This document shows, one piece after another, positions 31,764 through 43,400 of a stretch of 64,000 nucleotides of DNA. The notes under the pieces were generated by a model that had not been told where the DNA came from, searched no databases, and was given only the letters and a program-made list of their open reading frames with translations. The position numbers were made by a program, and so were the translations under genes. Location of the stretch: assembly GCA_022496185.1 (NCBI GenBank), contig WTXG01000010.1, forward strand, positions 186,001 to 250,000. Direction: 5' to 3'. The stretch is from Multifurca ochricompacta (Eukaryota; Basidiomycota; Agaricomycetes; Russulales; Russulaceae). Numbering within the stretch: position 1 is the first letter of the stretch; the number at the start of each line of letters is the position of its first letter.

Positions 31764-33954
31764 CAGGAAAATGACATTTGCTAGAACGACTAGAATGACT
31801 AGAATGGCTGGAATGGCTAGGGCGCCAGATTGTATTTACTATATGTGGGAATAGCAGCGCTTTTTGTTTTTTTTTGGATCAATTCTATTACGTGCTTGCA
31901 GGACGGTGCCCAATTGCGTGGCCACATCAGGGTACAATGTAGCAACTAATTACTACAAACAATGGGGAGTTGACACAAAGTCATGGTGGAAAACCCATAA
32001 GGAAAAATTAAAGTAGTGTTCTAAAGTAGAGAGGCCACAGGAAAAAAAAGAGGCCATTCAACAAAGCCAGAGAGAAAAAGGAACTTACTGGTCACCAAAT
32101 TCCCCCCAAATCAGGCTGGCTCATGAGGGTGAAGGGAGGTAACAGGCTTGGGGAAGGCCCACATGTCCTGGAAGAACTCCAGCAGGAAGTCACCCGAGCT
32201 TGAGTGTACAGGGGGCATTCAAGGAGGACATGCACAAATGTCGCCAAGGAAGTGTCGTCGCAGGGGCAGGTGCGAGAGGAGACTGGGAGGGAGGGGTGAA
32301 AGCGCTCCTGGTATTCAGCAACAAAGGCATGGCCTGTGGCGAGGCACATGGCAGTGGAGCAGGTGCGACGTGTGAAAGGGACCTCACGCTTCTTAGTAGG
32401 TGCCATCCAAAGGGGATGATTAGACCCATCTGGGAATAGCAGCGCGCATGCAGCATGAATCGATACCAGAGATGCCGGGCCGGACTAACTATCATACTTC
32501 CAATGCGCATATTCTAATAAGACAGACTACTGCGCGCAACAGTCTGAATGGCCACAAATTTATTGAGAAAGGCCAGTAGCTACCGCATTGGTGGGACTGG
32601 ACAGCCAGGCTCGATTAGATCATTCAAAGTGAGTCAGATAACCGATTCAGAGACAATTACACACTGCATTAACAATATGTTCCTTCAAATCTTGTCACAA
32701 GTAAATAGTATTATTTTTTCTCTCTTTGTTTAACACTCTTTTTTTGGTTTTAAAGGACTATTTTCTGTAAGCGTTCACTTCAGTTTTGACAACATTAACT
32801 TTACTTTATCTTATCTGCTGCGTAAATAAAAGATAATAATAATAATTATTATTATTATATAGTTCACCTTATCTGCACTCAACGCGCTCTTTGGTTTGGT
32901 TTGCCATTGAGTGTGAGTGTGGGAACTACATTTTCCACGCCGCACGCACAATTCTCACTCCACACTCCAATCAAAAAGCTGTCTTCCCTGCATCATCTTC
33001 ACATTTATCTTTCTCCTTTTCCCTCTCACAATCTCCCTCTCCCTCTTCCTCCATCTCTCTCTTTTGCGGCCAAGTTACTCATGCTCACCATGTCACCCTT
33101 CCATGACAGGATCTTTTCTCTTTATTGAGGGCTAGATGCAGAAAGGTAAATATAAGCTCTTTTTTCCTTCTATCGCTGACAACTTTTTAACTTTGAACTT
33201 AGTCAAGTTGACCATGTGGGTGTCATGAAGAGAGGTGAGGCTCTACTATTTCATCTTTCCAGCAACATTGTCATACTTGTATGCAGTGTGTTTGGTGTTC
33301 TCTTGCCTGTGAGCAGTTGTTGACTTGTTGCACTTGGTACGCCCTTCCTATTTCATTCTTGAGTTGCTCTCTCTTACTCTCATTACCATTTTCCCAGGAA
33401 GATGGTGTTCTTGAGCCCACCCTGATGTTCTCTTTGGGCTATGGTGTGCTGTTCATTCTCTCTGTGCGTGCCCTTTTGTTGCTAGGCCCTTCTACTTTGG
33501 TCACTTATATCAGACCAGGAGCTGTCATCTTTTAAATGCTGTTTGGTGAAACACTTGCGATGGACACAACATTAGTAAGTCTTCTGTGTTCATCTGATCT
33601 GCTGGGAGCTAATATCTTTTTTTTTTCACTTTGGCATTTCCACGACTCTGTGTTTCCACAACTCCCAGGACCCCGGTTGTATATGTCTTCTTTAGTCTAA
33701 TTTGTATTAGTATAAATATTATAATAGATTTATATTTTTAATGTGAAAATTGGAGTAAGAAAAAAATAAAAGTGAATCCAGAAAAGGTAAGAGAAGTAGC
33801 TCTAGATTTGAATAAAAGGTATGAGAAGTAGCTCTACATTTGAAAAGTGGCTCTAAGCATCCAGACAAGCCCGCTAGAGCTAACGGAGAATCCAGATTGC
33901 TGGATTGGCTGGAATGGCTAGCACTAGCCAATCCAGCAAAATGTCATTTTCCTG
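31764..33954. mobile_element. Inverted-repeat DNA element inserted in gypsy-2 Pol
   Basis: The ends are CAGGAAAATGACATTTGCTAG on the left in this orientation, shown here to its 21st base as 20 plus G, and the matching AGCAAAATGTCATTTTCCTG on the right. Both ends continue into subterminal copies of GGAATGGCTAG. Both borders are flanked by AT (31762-31763 and 33955-33956). Removing the element joins AGCAAACAT to GAAGAACGCATG and restores a continuous Pol frame. Apart from the LINE scrap at 31861-32430 the interior shows no transposase; 32540-33880 holds no recognisable gene. It is a non-autonomous element or the relic of one. Confidence 0.8.
31846..32445 (-). mobile_element. 5'-truncated LINE copy with 15-bp target duplication
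   Basis: The duplication TGGGAATAGCAGCGC is perfect at 31846-31860 and 32431-32445. The insert (31861-32430) starts with a T-rich run, the poly(A) tail of a - strand LINE. It encodes only the end of ORF2: FTRRTCSTAMCLATGHAFVAE, shown to residue 20, and then a Cys/His motif CPCDDTSLATFVHVLLEC. It is related to but diverged from the full LINE at 13538-21234. Confidence 0.9.
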
Positions 33955-36900
33955 ATGTTTGCTAAGTCGCAGCGCTGCCTCAGCATCTGTCCTGGCAAGA
34001 CGGAGCTGTTGAAGTCGCTTGTCTAAACTGGGAATGCCTGTAGGGCGCCCAGCTGGAATCGTGAAGTCCGGCGTGTACCCGTAGAGTAGTTCAAAGGGTG
34101 TGTGGCCGGTCGCGGATGTCAATCTCGCGTTCAACACGAATTCCGCAGTGGGTAATAGTTCGATCCAATCATCCTGACACTTATCTACGAACATACGCAA
34201 ATACTGTTCTATTTCTTGGTTTTTGCGTTCTGCCTGTCCGTTAGCTTGAGGATGATACGCTGTGGTCAAACTACTGTCTATTCCCAGGCGCTTTAAAGCG
34301 GCCTGCATTGTCCGTGCTGCAAACTGTGGTCCCCTGTCACTGACGATGGACTTAGGGATCCCATGCAGCGGGAAGATCTCGTTATAGTAGATCTGCCCTA
34401 CGCCATCTGCCGTGATGCCGCTGGTCACAGGGAAGAAGTGGACTTGTTTCGTATAGTGGTCCACTATCGTTAATATCGTGTCTTTCCCTTGTGAAGAAGG
34501 AAGCCCAGTAATCAGATCAACTCCGATGATCTGCCAGGGTCCCTCCGGTACTTCGTGCGGCTGTATAGGCGCCGTAGGGTGCTGGTCGATCCTGTAGCGT
34601 TGACAGCGATCGCAGCCTTCTACGTACTTGGCGATGTATGTGGACATACGCAGCCACCAATAATAACGGCTGACAAGTTCTATAGTCCCATTTTTACCGG
34701 GATGTCCTGCAGTAACCGAATCATGACACTGTTTAATAATATCTTTTCTGAGATCCGGTACATTGGGTACATAAAGTTTTCCCTTGTAATAAACGAGACC
34801 GTCTTCCTCCTCCCAGTGAGAAACGCCATCAGTAAGAGCGCGCGGAGCGGATCTGGATAGGGATTTCAACCCCTCTATGACTTCCGCTTCGCGTGCGCCT
34901 GCTGCTCTGATGCGATCTGTGAGAGGAGAGCTCTCTGGCTTGTAATGGGTACGTGCGGCCCGGAGAAACTGTTCCGGCTTGAGGACTTGTACCTGACGGT
35001 TGTCCTCACTGTCATACACGCGATCCGTAGGGAATCGGCTAAGAGCATCAGCTTGCATTGCTGATCCCTTCTTGTATCTAATCACAAAGTTGAATCTACT
35101 GAGGTACAGGGCCCAGCGCGCTTGGCGTCGTGTTAAGTCGCGCATGCTAGCCCACCATTCCATGTTCTTGTGATCAGTTACAACCTCAAAGGTAGACAGT
35201 CCTTCAAGGAAGTGTCGCCAATCCTCCAGTGCTCGGATCAATGCGAGCATTTCCCGGTCGTAAATTTCATAATTACGTTCCGCGTCCGACATTGCTTCGG
35301 ATCGGAATGCGACTGGGTGCCATAGCTCGTCGTCGTGTTTCTGCGACAGTATTCCACCGGTAGCGAATCCGGAAGCATCCGTCTCCAAGCACGTTGGCCT
35401 CTCGCTATCATAGACTGCTAATATTGGCTTCTCTATGAAGCGTGCCTTCAGCGCTGCGAACGCGTTCATCTCCGCATCGCCCCATTGCCATGGGATATTT
35501 TTCTTAGTCAGGTCATGTAAGGGACGTGCTATACTAGCAAAGTCCTTAATGAAGCGTCGATAGAAGTTAGCGAATCCCACGAAGGCGCGAACGTCCTTCA
35601 AATTCTGTGGGATCGGCCACTCTCTGACCGCTTGGACCTTGGCAGGGTCCATCCTGACCTCTCCGGGACGGATAATCATCCCGAGATACTCCATTTGATC
35701 TCTCTCAAATTCGCATTTCTCAGGCTTGAGGAAAAGGTCATACTCTTGGAGACGGCTAAGTACTCTACACACATCTTTCCGATGTTTCTCCAAGTTAGAT
35801 GAAAATATCAGTATATCATCCATGTATACTGCGACCTCTCCTCTTGCAATCATGTCAGCGAAGACTGAGTTCATCAATGCCTGGAAGGTGGCAGGACTGT
35901 TGGTCAGGCCAAAGTACATAACGCGCGGTTCGTATAACCCGCGGTTAGTAGCAAAGGCTGCCTTGTATTCGTCCCCTTCCTTAATTCTGACGTTGTGATA
36001 TCCCCATCTGACATCGAATTTGGTGAAGATCCTAGCATCTTTCAACCGGTTAATGATGTCCGCAGCAAGCGGTAGCGGATAACGGTTTTTAATTGTAATT
36101 TTGTTAAGAGGGCGGTAATCCTGTATAAGTCTTAATTTCCCGTCCTTCTTTTTCAGGAAGAACATGGGGACGGCCATCGGTGACTTAGATGGTACTATGT
36201 ATCCCTTTCGTAAGTGTTCATCAATAAATTTGTCTAACTCCGCTTGCTCGTTCGGTGCCATGGGGTAGATCTTAGTCTTCCAGTGCGTCTTAGCTCCTGG
36301 TTCTAAATCTATTTCATGATCCCATGGTTGATGCTGAGGGAGTCTCTGTGATTCCTCCTCAGAGAAAACTTTCGCGAAGTCCCGGTACTGCGAGGGTACC
36401 ATCTCCTCAAAAGATCTACTGCCCCTTTTTAGGTTCTCACGCTCGGCTATTTGCTGTGAATATGTATAGCCGGCTAGACACCAGACTTGATCGGACAGCG
36501 TCTCCAGGACTCCGGTTCGACACAGTGATCGGCGCTCCATACGGCTAGCCGATATGCGTTCGACAGATCCGATCTCCTCAGCGATCCCGCTCTCGGAGTC
36601 GATCATCAGTTCACCCTTGCTCCAGTCGATGCTTGGGTTGTTACGTCGCAGCCAAGGAAGCCCCAATATAATTTTCTCTGGTCCTAAGTCTGTGACCAGG
36701 AAACGGTGGCTCTCCTCTCGTTGGCCTATTATAATCGCTAGCGATACATAATGCGTGATATCCCCTGCTCGATTGTGCGTCCCGTCAATATTATGAATTT
36801 TTATGGGGTGATCGAGTGGGATTTGAAGCATCTTCTGGTGCTGAGCGAATTTCTCGTCCAGGAACAGTGCAGTAGCCCCTGAATCTACCATAGCTGCTGT

Positions 36901-37161
36901 CGTGTATAGGTGGTTTCTTCCTCGCAATGTAACGTAAATATGAAAATGCTGAGTATCGTGCTTCGTCTCAGGTAAAATACATGCAGTTATCTTATCTAAG
37001 TAATCAGCCTCATCAATGAAAACGTTTTGAATTTTCTGCGAGACCGAATCTGACGCGATTACACAACTATTTACACTATTTACAGAGGCCGTTTCACAGA
37101 CAGTTGTATCAGTAACTTCTTGAACGCTCGTAAATACATTGGAATCAGAATCAGTAAACAC
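33955..37161 (-). CDS. Gypsy-2 Pol: protease, reverse transcriptase, RNase H, integrase
   Basis: A single open frame from the ATG at 37161 (1093 codons to a chance stop at 33880 inside the nested element). Protease active site VDSGAT is at residues 92-97. Reverse transcriptase has the catalytic VYMDDILIF at about residue 445. RNase H starts with LETDASGFATGG at about 589. The integrase zinc-binding part (HDSVTAGHPG, CDRCQRYR) is at about 820-860. The integrase core (VDLITGLPSS, SIVSDRGPQF, AYHPQANGQAERKNQEIEQ) is at about 870-960. The frame is probably reached from Gag by frameshift, because the Pol frame is already open upstream of the ATG and overlaps the Gag stop. All catalytic motifs are present, but the integrase tail and chromodomain are split off by the nested element. 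Confidence 0.93.
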
Positions 37162-37208
37162 ACTATTTACACATGCTGCCTCAGTCGCAGCTGGAACTGA
37201 GACAGTTT

Positions 37209-38381
37209 CTAAAAAGACGCTTTCAACGCCTCCATTTCTTTCCGTAGTGATTCTACCTGCGCCTTCAAATCAGCTTTCTCCTTTTGAATGGCTGAGGTGT
37301 CTGACGGCGCCGAGACACTCGTACTTGAACTTGCCGCCGCTTCTGTGCTGGCAGCAACTTTTGCTTTTTTGGGTTTACCCGACCACTTATCATAACAAAC
37401 GTTAGCTCGGTGTCCTGTCTTCCCACAATAATTGCAAATCTCGTGCTCGTGATTTCCCTGCTTATACTCGTGAGCGGTGGTCCCACAACCCTTGCATTTA
37501 CCTTTGAGATCAGTCAGCATGTACTGGCGCAGCGTCTTAGTGCCAGCCCCTGACTGAGTCTTCGAAGCGTCGACCTCCATAGCATTGGGATCGCGCGTAG
37601 TCTGAGTTTGGGTTTGTGTGGTAATCACCCCTCTTTTCTCTGCATCGCGTTGTCTCTGTCGCACGTCGATTTTATTTGCGGCGGTGACGAGCTCTTCTAG
37701 CGTCGCAGGAGTAGTCGGCATCAGGGCCAAGATGTCCTTGATCTTATCTGTCAACCCATCATAGAATCGAGTCTTCAGATCGGTCGCAGACCAGCCAGTT
37801 TGAGCTGAGTGCTCATCAAAGCGAGCCTTGTACTCAGCAACCGAATTCTTGCCCTGTCTGAGTTTCTTCAACGCTTCTTGCGCAGCCTCCCCTATATCGT
37901 AAGGAATAAATCACTCTGTAAATGTCTTTTCAAAATTATCCCATCTTTGGTTAAAGGGGATCCTCCCGGCCTTCAATTCTTCCAAATGCGGCAGAGCCCA
38001 AGTCCGGGCGTCTCCGGATAGAAGATTAAGGACGGATAAGATCCAATCGGAATCTCTCCTAATCCACTTTTGGGTTTGCACATTGTAATCGTTTAGACTG
38101 TTCTTCTGTGAGTGAGCCCAATTGTGGTAAGCTGCCAGAAAATGGCACGCATCCGCTGAGGTCCCCTTGCCATCCCAAGACGCAGGGCGCGCTACTGTAG
38201 AATCCTTCCCAGTAGCAAGGGTGTGCTGAGGTGGAGATGCTGAAGCTTGTGCCTGGTGCTGCGTCAGCGTTTGCACATCTCGGGCCAAATCCCTAACAGT
38301 GACCGCCATGTCGTGGAGCGCTCGGTTAACGTCGTCGTGGGAGAGGACGGAGGCGGAAGTGGATGCGGTGGGTGCGGACAT
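37209..38381 (-). pseudogene. Gypsy-2 Gag with one internal TGA
   Basis: The ATG at 38381 starts MSAPTASTSASVLSHDDVN. The capsid region (ASWDGKGTSADACHFLAAY) runs to FEKTFTE, where a TGA at 37911-37913 interrupts. The same frame continues FIPYDIGEAAQEALKKLRQ to YKARFDEHSAQTGWSATDL and ends at 37209. Knuckles CKGCGTTAHEY and CNYCGKTGHRANVC lie near 37400-37500. A coiled coil (KADLKAQVESLRKEMEALK) ends the protein. Related Gag proteins have an Arg where the TGA stands, so one CGA to TGA change broke the gene. Confidence 0.9.
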
Positions 38382-39290
38382 TTCTGGACTTTGAATTTGT
38401 GGAGTAGGGGCGGAAACACTAGAACTTTCTGGGACAGGAGTAGTCGATTCAGGAGTAGTCTGACTAGGAAGTGGCTCGTTTGCGGGTGCAAGTACAAGTC
38501 CACTGACTGTAGCTGTCCTGGGTCGTCGATCTAACTGTCTAGTTGTCTGTCTACCTCTACGTTGAGTCTCAGGAGAGTGAATAGAAATGGGAGAGGGAGA
38601 GCGTGAGGATGCTCAAGAAGCTGAAGCAATGCGCGATCGCGCGCGTGAGCGTGAAACCGAATACGGTCGGTAATGTGTGTGGGGGTGGACTTCTCTCCTA
38701 GAAGCCAGTCCGAAAAATCTGGGGACTAACAGCAAAGATACAAGTGCCGCGCAACGCTAAGCACAGGAGGAAAGGGTAGATCGATCAAGCTGGCCAATAG
38801 ATCTCGGATTCAAAGATCCGGACCCGATGCAGCGGCGATGACGATCGTACCAAGAAAATGAAATGAGAAAAGTAGCGTTGCCCAAGGCTGTCTGGCTCAG
38901 TCTTCTCGACCTGTTGCCTGCCTCTTCACTCAGGGGACACGAGCCCAAGAGCTTCCTAAAATGGTTCAGTTCGGCCTCCTCCCTGTGCCTGTCACCGCTC
39001 TCGCGGGGCCCCCTTTGTCTGACCGGGTTTTACACTCCTTGGTAGAAGATCCCGCACCAGTGATCAGGATGCACGCGATCCCGCGATAACACCCCTTAAT
39101 GACCAAGCAACCTCTGTCACTGCTACTCGGGCTTCAGAGATCACCACGCAGGCTATGAATTATTGGCTTGACACAGTAAGCACCTCACCGGCACCACCCC
39201 AGGGGGTCACTACTCTAAGACTGTCTGGCTGTTAGTGAGCGCGTCGGCCCTGTCGTGAGGGAGAACACGAAATTGAGGATCTTGTCCTAA
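38382..39290 (-). other. Leader of gypsy element 2 between 5' LTR and Gag
   Basis: Untranslated leader. The bases next to the LTR on the - strand (TTAGGACAAGATCC) do not match the common initiator-Met primer site TGG..; I could not identify the primer tRNA. Bases 38382-38560 keep an open, Pro/Ser/Thr-rich frame upstream of the Gag ATG. Confidence 0.6.
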
Positions 39291-40016
39291 TGTAACGGGT
39301 GCTTCTATCCTGCGCTTGCTATGTAGATTAGATAAGATGTAGAGATCGTGGTAAAACTTAGAGGTGAAAATATCCTAGTCGGAAAGCTGCCCAGAACGCG
39401 GAGATTAATGCACGTGTAAGGCTTGAAGCAGTCAGAGGACTCTGCCTTGCTTATGCAGCAAGAATAGACCTATATTGAACTTTGCTAAGAGCCTACAGCC
39501 CCAAGAGGACAAGATTAGTTGGGCCTAAGTAAATACAAAGATAAAGTGATAAAGCGCACCTACAGCCCCAAGAGGACAAGATGGGGTCTGCAGCGTGCTA
39601 CAGGGTGTCTTTAAATATATCCTAGTACTACTCTATGAAATACCAAAGCCGATTGAGCGTGCGATGTAAATCTAATTAGTTATCAGTGGCCCGCTCTCCT
39701 GAGTGCCCTGACACATCTTATTTACTAACGCGCGATCCTTTCTGCCAGTCTGGCATTATCTAAAATACATACTAGACTACTTTGGATCACTCTATAATCA
39801 AATCATCAAATTGTATTACTCAAACAAAGGCCGCGTGTATCTATAATGTCCATTGCTGCATAGGGCAGCGACTACTTTGCATCGCGTGGACCGGGTCAGA
39901 TCGGTCCGAACTCCTTCTTATCTTATCTAAGTCTAAGAAGGTCGACTTGTATAACACACGCGCCCTCAGGATGGCTTTCAAGCGGTCCGGGATGCCAAAA
40001 ATGCGCATCCAGGACA
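39291..40016 (-). repeat. 5' LTR of gypsy element 2
   Basis: This is the same 726-bp sequence as 30463-31188 with 7 differences. Its outer flank (GGTAACAGCTGG) does not repeat the left outer flank of the element. Confidence 0.95.
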
Positions 40017-40445
40017 GGTAACAGCTGGAGTTGAGCGAGGGCTAACGGTATTCAAGGATAGTGGAAAGGGACGTGGTTTTATTGACGATCCTTGGGGCAA
40101 AAAGGCACGCGAATAGACCAGCACCACGGAAAGAGTCGACGACGATCGATGGGAACAGATAATTGAGAAAGCACAAACGTTTTTCTATGCTAGGAGAACT
40201 CAGTCGTGCTTTCATTTTCTTGTTATTTTTACTGATTGCCAATTCATCACGCGTGTAGAATGATGTCATAAATTTTCTATGGACACGCCTCGTAGATCTA
40301 ACCCTAACCTATTTCGTTGTGTCTAAGGATCCGATCACCATTTTCCATCATGCGCTAAATCATGTGATATGACCCATGAGGCTGAGTTGAGTGAGTGAGA
40401 ATGAGGCGAGGCTCACAATCGAACAACGATCATCGAGTCGTCGTC
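40017..40445. other. Intergenic, upstream of the Crinkler-like gene
   Basis: No coding exon or repeat is recognised. It would contain the promoter of the gene at 40446. No TATA box stands out. Confidence 0.35.
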
Positions 40446-43400
40446 ATGTCAAAGCGCCCTCTTTCTCCAAGCTCCCCCCCAGCAAAGCACGCCAGGCAAG
40501 AACACCAGGAATCGATCCCCTCTTCTTCAATGGATGTCGATCAATAAGAATCTTCATCTATTACTTCGTCCTATCGCCTCCCTGTGGAACGCCTCGACCT
40601 TTTTATGAAAATTTTGCGGCTTGTCATTGGACCAGATATATCAGACCAGGAGATTGAAAAGAGACTCATAGCAATCTATGCGGCCGTTAAGATTGCATAC
40701 GATGGGTTTCGAACTGGTTTTGTCAGTGAGGATGTTTTTACAGAAAATGCTATTCGAGGAGAGCATTTATTCAACGTATTGAGAAGGGCAGTTAGGGAGG
40801 GTGCCACTGAGGATGACCACCAAGCTGTCGTAACTCATGGTCCGTATCTTTTCCTTATCAAATCAATCAATTCACGAATGTTTTTCCTTAGATGTCTTTT
40901 GGACTCCACGTCCGCCCATCGTTGAGGGTAAGGCCCATGAACTTGCCCCACCCCCTATAATCGTTTTCTAATCACATTGGGTTCCAGCAACCAAGTTTGA
41001 TACGGGTTTTCAACAACTTGAAGAAAGTGGTAAGTCTATTATAAGTACTTCAACTTCAACTTTAAATCTGGCCACTCATTTAAATCATATACATGTAAGT
41101 TGTCATGAATTCGTGGAATGCAGGGTTTGTCTACAGGGAACCACTTGACGGCCTGAAAAGGCACATCCAACGCGAACTGAGATCCCCTGGTTCTGATCAG
41201 AAACTATATGCACGATATTGCTCTATTGTCCAGTCATCTGGAATGGGTAAATCGCGCCTGATCGATGAGTTGTCCCGTGAGGATTTCCTTATTCCAATCA
41301 ATCTACGCCCTCATGACAGCAAAGGTCTGTCTCGTCTTCTTATTTATTGTCTTAGCTTGCGTAATCGATTTTATAGGATACCCCCCTCCGGACAATGAAC
41401 TTCGTGACTTTCTCGCGGTGCCGAGGGGATCAGAAGATACAGCTTTATTGGCCTATAATCGGGCATCCCATTTCCTCCTCGCTTTGTTCAAAGTGACGCA
41501 GGACACCATTGTGAATGAGCTGGATCCCCGTAGCAACAATGCCCCTGACAGGAATTACCGGATCCGCGCGTTCAGGGATCTTATGTCAAGCGGTCAGAAC
41601 CTGAAAAGCGTAGGTGGAGATAGGCAATCATTTTACAATAAGGTTGTTACCCGGGCTAGCAACGTACGTCTGTCATGGGTCATTCATACCCTTCATTTAT
41701 TCTAAACGTTCTGAAGGAGATGAGGGCACAACCCGACGTGGGATTAATGCGATTAACTGAAGCATTTAAATGCTTTCGAGATGCAGTGAATCGTGAAGGT
41801 GTAGAGACGCACCGTTCTCCTCGTTCGACAAAGAAATCTCTGGACATCGAAATCTACATTTCATTCGATGAGGCTCATTCCCTCACAACCCCTTTTGGCG
41901 AGCACGACTGGCGCTCTCCTTTTACTGAACTGCGTCGAGCACTTCAAATGTTGGAGGGCAGTCCTATGTGGTCCTTTTTTCTTTCCACTACTGGGAAGAT
42001 CACCCAATTCTCACAGCCACGTTCTGTGGACCCTTCCAACCGTGTCAGACAGGGGGAATTAATAATACCCCAACCTTACATTTACCTTGGGTTTGACCAG
42101 CTGATGGAAACTCGGAAGATCTCTAAACACAATACTCTTAAAGACGTCACTTCGTTGGAGTGCATTGCTCACATGGGAAGGCCATTGTAAGCCATATGAT
42201 ATCCTGTCTTGACCTTTTTCTTTTTTTTTTACATTTTCCAGGTGGGGTACACTTTACGACCACGGCAACGAAGAAAGTCACAAGAAATTAATCGGTTTTG
42301 CCATGGACAAACTACTATGCGGGTCCCCAGGCCCAGGCCCCCTTTCGGATGCGCGCATATATGCGGTTTTGTCCCAGCGTTTGGCACTGGATATTGGCAC
42401 TTCTCAATTCATTTTACCATCTGTGACGCCTCTGAATCTTGCAGAAATTGTTCATGAGCAAATTAAAAATCATATGCGCGTCTGCATCTCTGTCGGAAAG
42501 GAATTTGAGTCTATGCGTGGAGTTGCTTCGTCCGAGCCGATCCTCTCAGAGGCTGCTTCTCGTATCATGAATGACGAGCTTGGGTTTAACCTACCTGTGG
42601 CGCTCGAAAAGGTCTTATCGGGGTTCTCCGTCAGTCAAGGGGCCCGTGGAGAGTTATTGGTCGCCGCCTGGTTCACTTGGGCACGCGACCAGGTGGTTAA
42701 AAGTAAAGGTGAACCTTGTGACGGGGCGCTCTGTCACTTTTTCACTGTCAAGGAACTGTTCGAAAACCTGTTTCCTGCATCTGTTTTCAAATTGATTGCG
42801 AAGGCCAAGCCATCTCTATGTCCGCAGAACGGCAACACGAATCAGCTATTCAAAGATGCATTCAAGAGGGCTAGGATGCATTTTAATCATTTCATCAAAC
42901 CGTACGAACAAAAGGTCCTGGCGCGTAAATACCTAATCCGTTTCATGGCAAGGGGCGCGGCTGCTCTGGGCGCCAATTGTCAACCTGGCTTTGACGCAGT
43001 TTACCCATTTTTGTATGGGGACATCCACCTTGATGTGCAGAAACTGGGATTTATCATTGTCCAAGTGAAGAATAATGCAAGTATTAGTCCAAAGAAATTT
43101 AATGGAATCTTCAGGGATATGGATCCCTTCGAATATGAATTACTCGACGCATCAGACAAGAAAAACGGCATATTCCCGATTCCGATAATCCGTCTACTCT
43201 TCAGCCTTTCTTCTAAAGGTGACCCTAAGGTGGAACACATGAGGTATAAATCACCATCAGATGGTGCGACGTCCTTGGGCAATAAGGGACAAGCGCTCTT
43301 CACATCCTACGATTATGTGTGTTCAGGGGTCAGTGAAGACATTCTCAAACCAGTGGCGGGGGACACTTCTAATGCATGGAAAGCAATGGTGAATATGCGG

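Larger units (their letters stand above)
30463..40016 (-). mobile_element. Ty3/gypsy chromovirus (element 2) with nested insertion
   Basis: Two 726-bp LTRs differ at 7 sites, so they are about 99% identical. They enclose, on the - strand, a leader, Gag, Pol and a chromodomain at the end of integrase, which is the chromovirus layout. A 2,191-bp inverted-repeat element at 31764-33954 splits Pol, so the element was about 7.4 kb before that. No 5-bp target duplication is found: the flanks are CATAC on the left and GGTAA on the right. The left flank is a cut SMC5 gene, and its missing half is not on the right. Solo LTRs of the family lie at 58810-59250 and, degraded, near 52835-53245. Confidence 0.93.

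Noticed and set aside
32831..32858. AT-only 26-bp palindrome
   Set aside because: It is an ATA/ATT triplet repeat; palindromy follows from low complexity.
30458..40021. GTAAC as target duplication of gypsy element 2
   Set aside because: GTAAC occurs inside both LTR ends (TGTAACGGG), so its presence at the left is LTR sequence; only the right flank has it outside.
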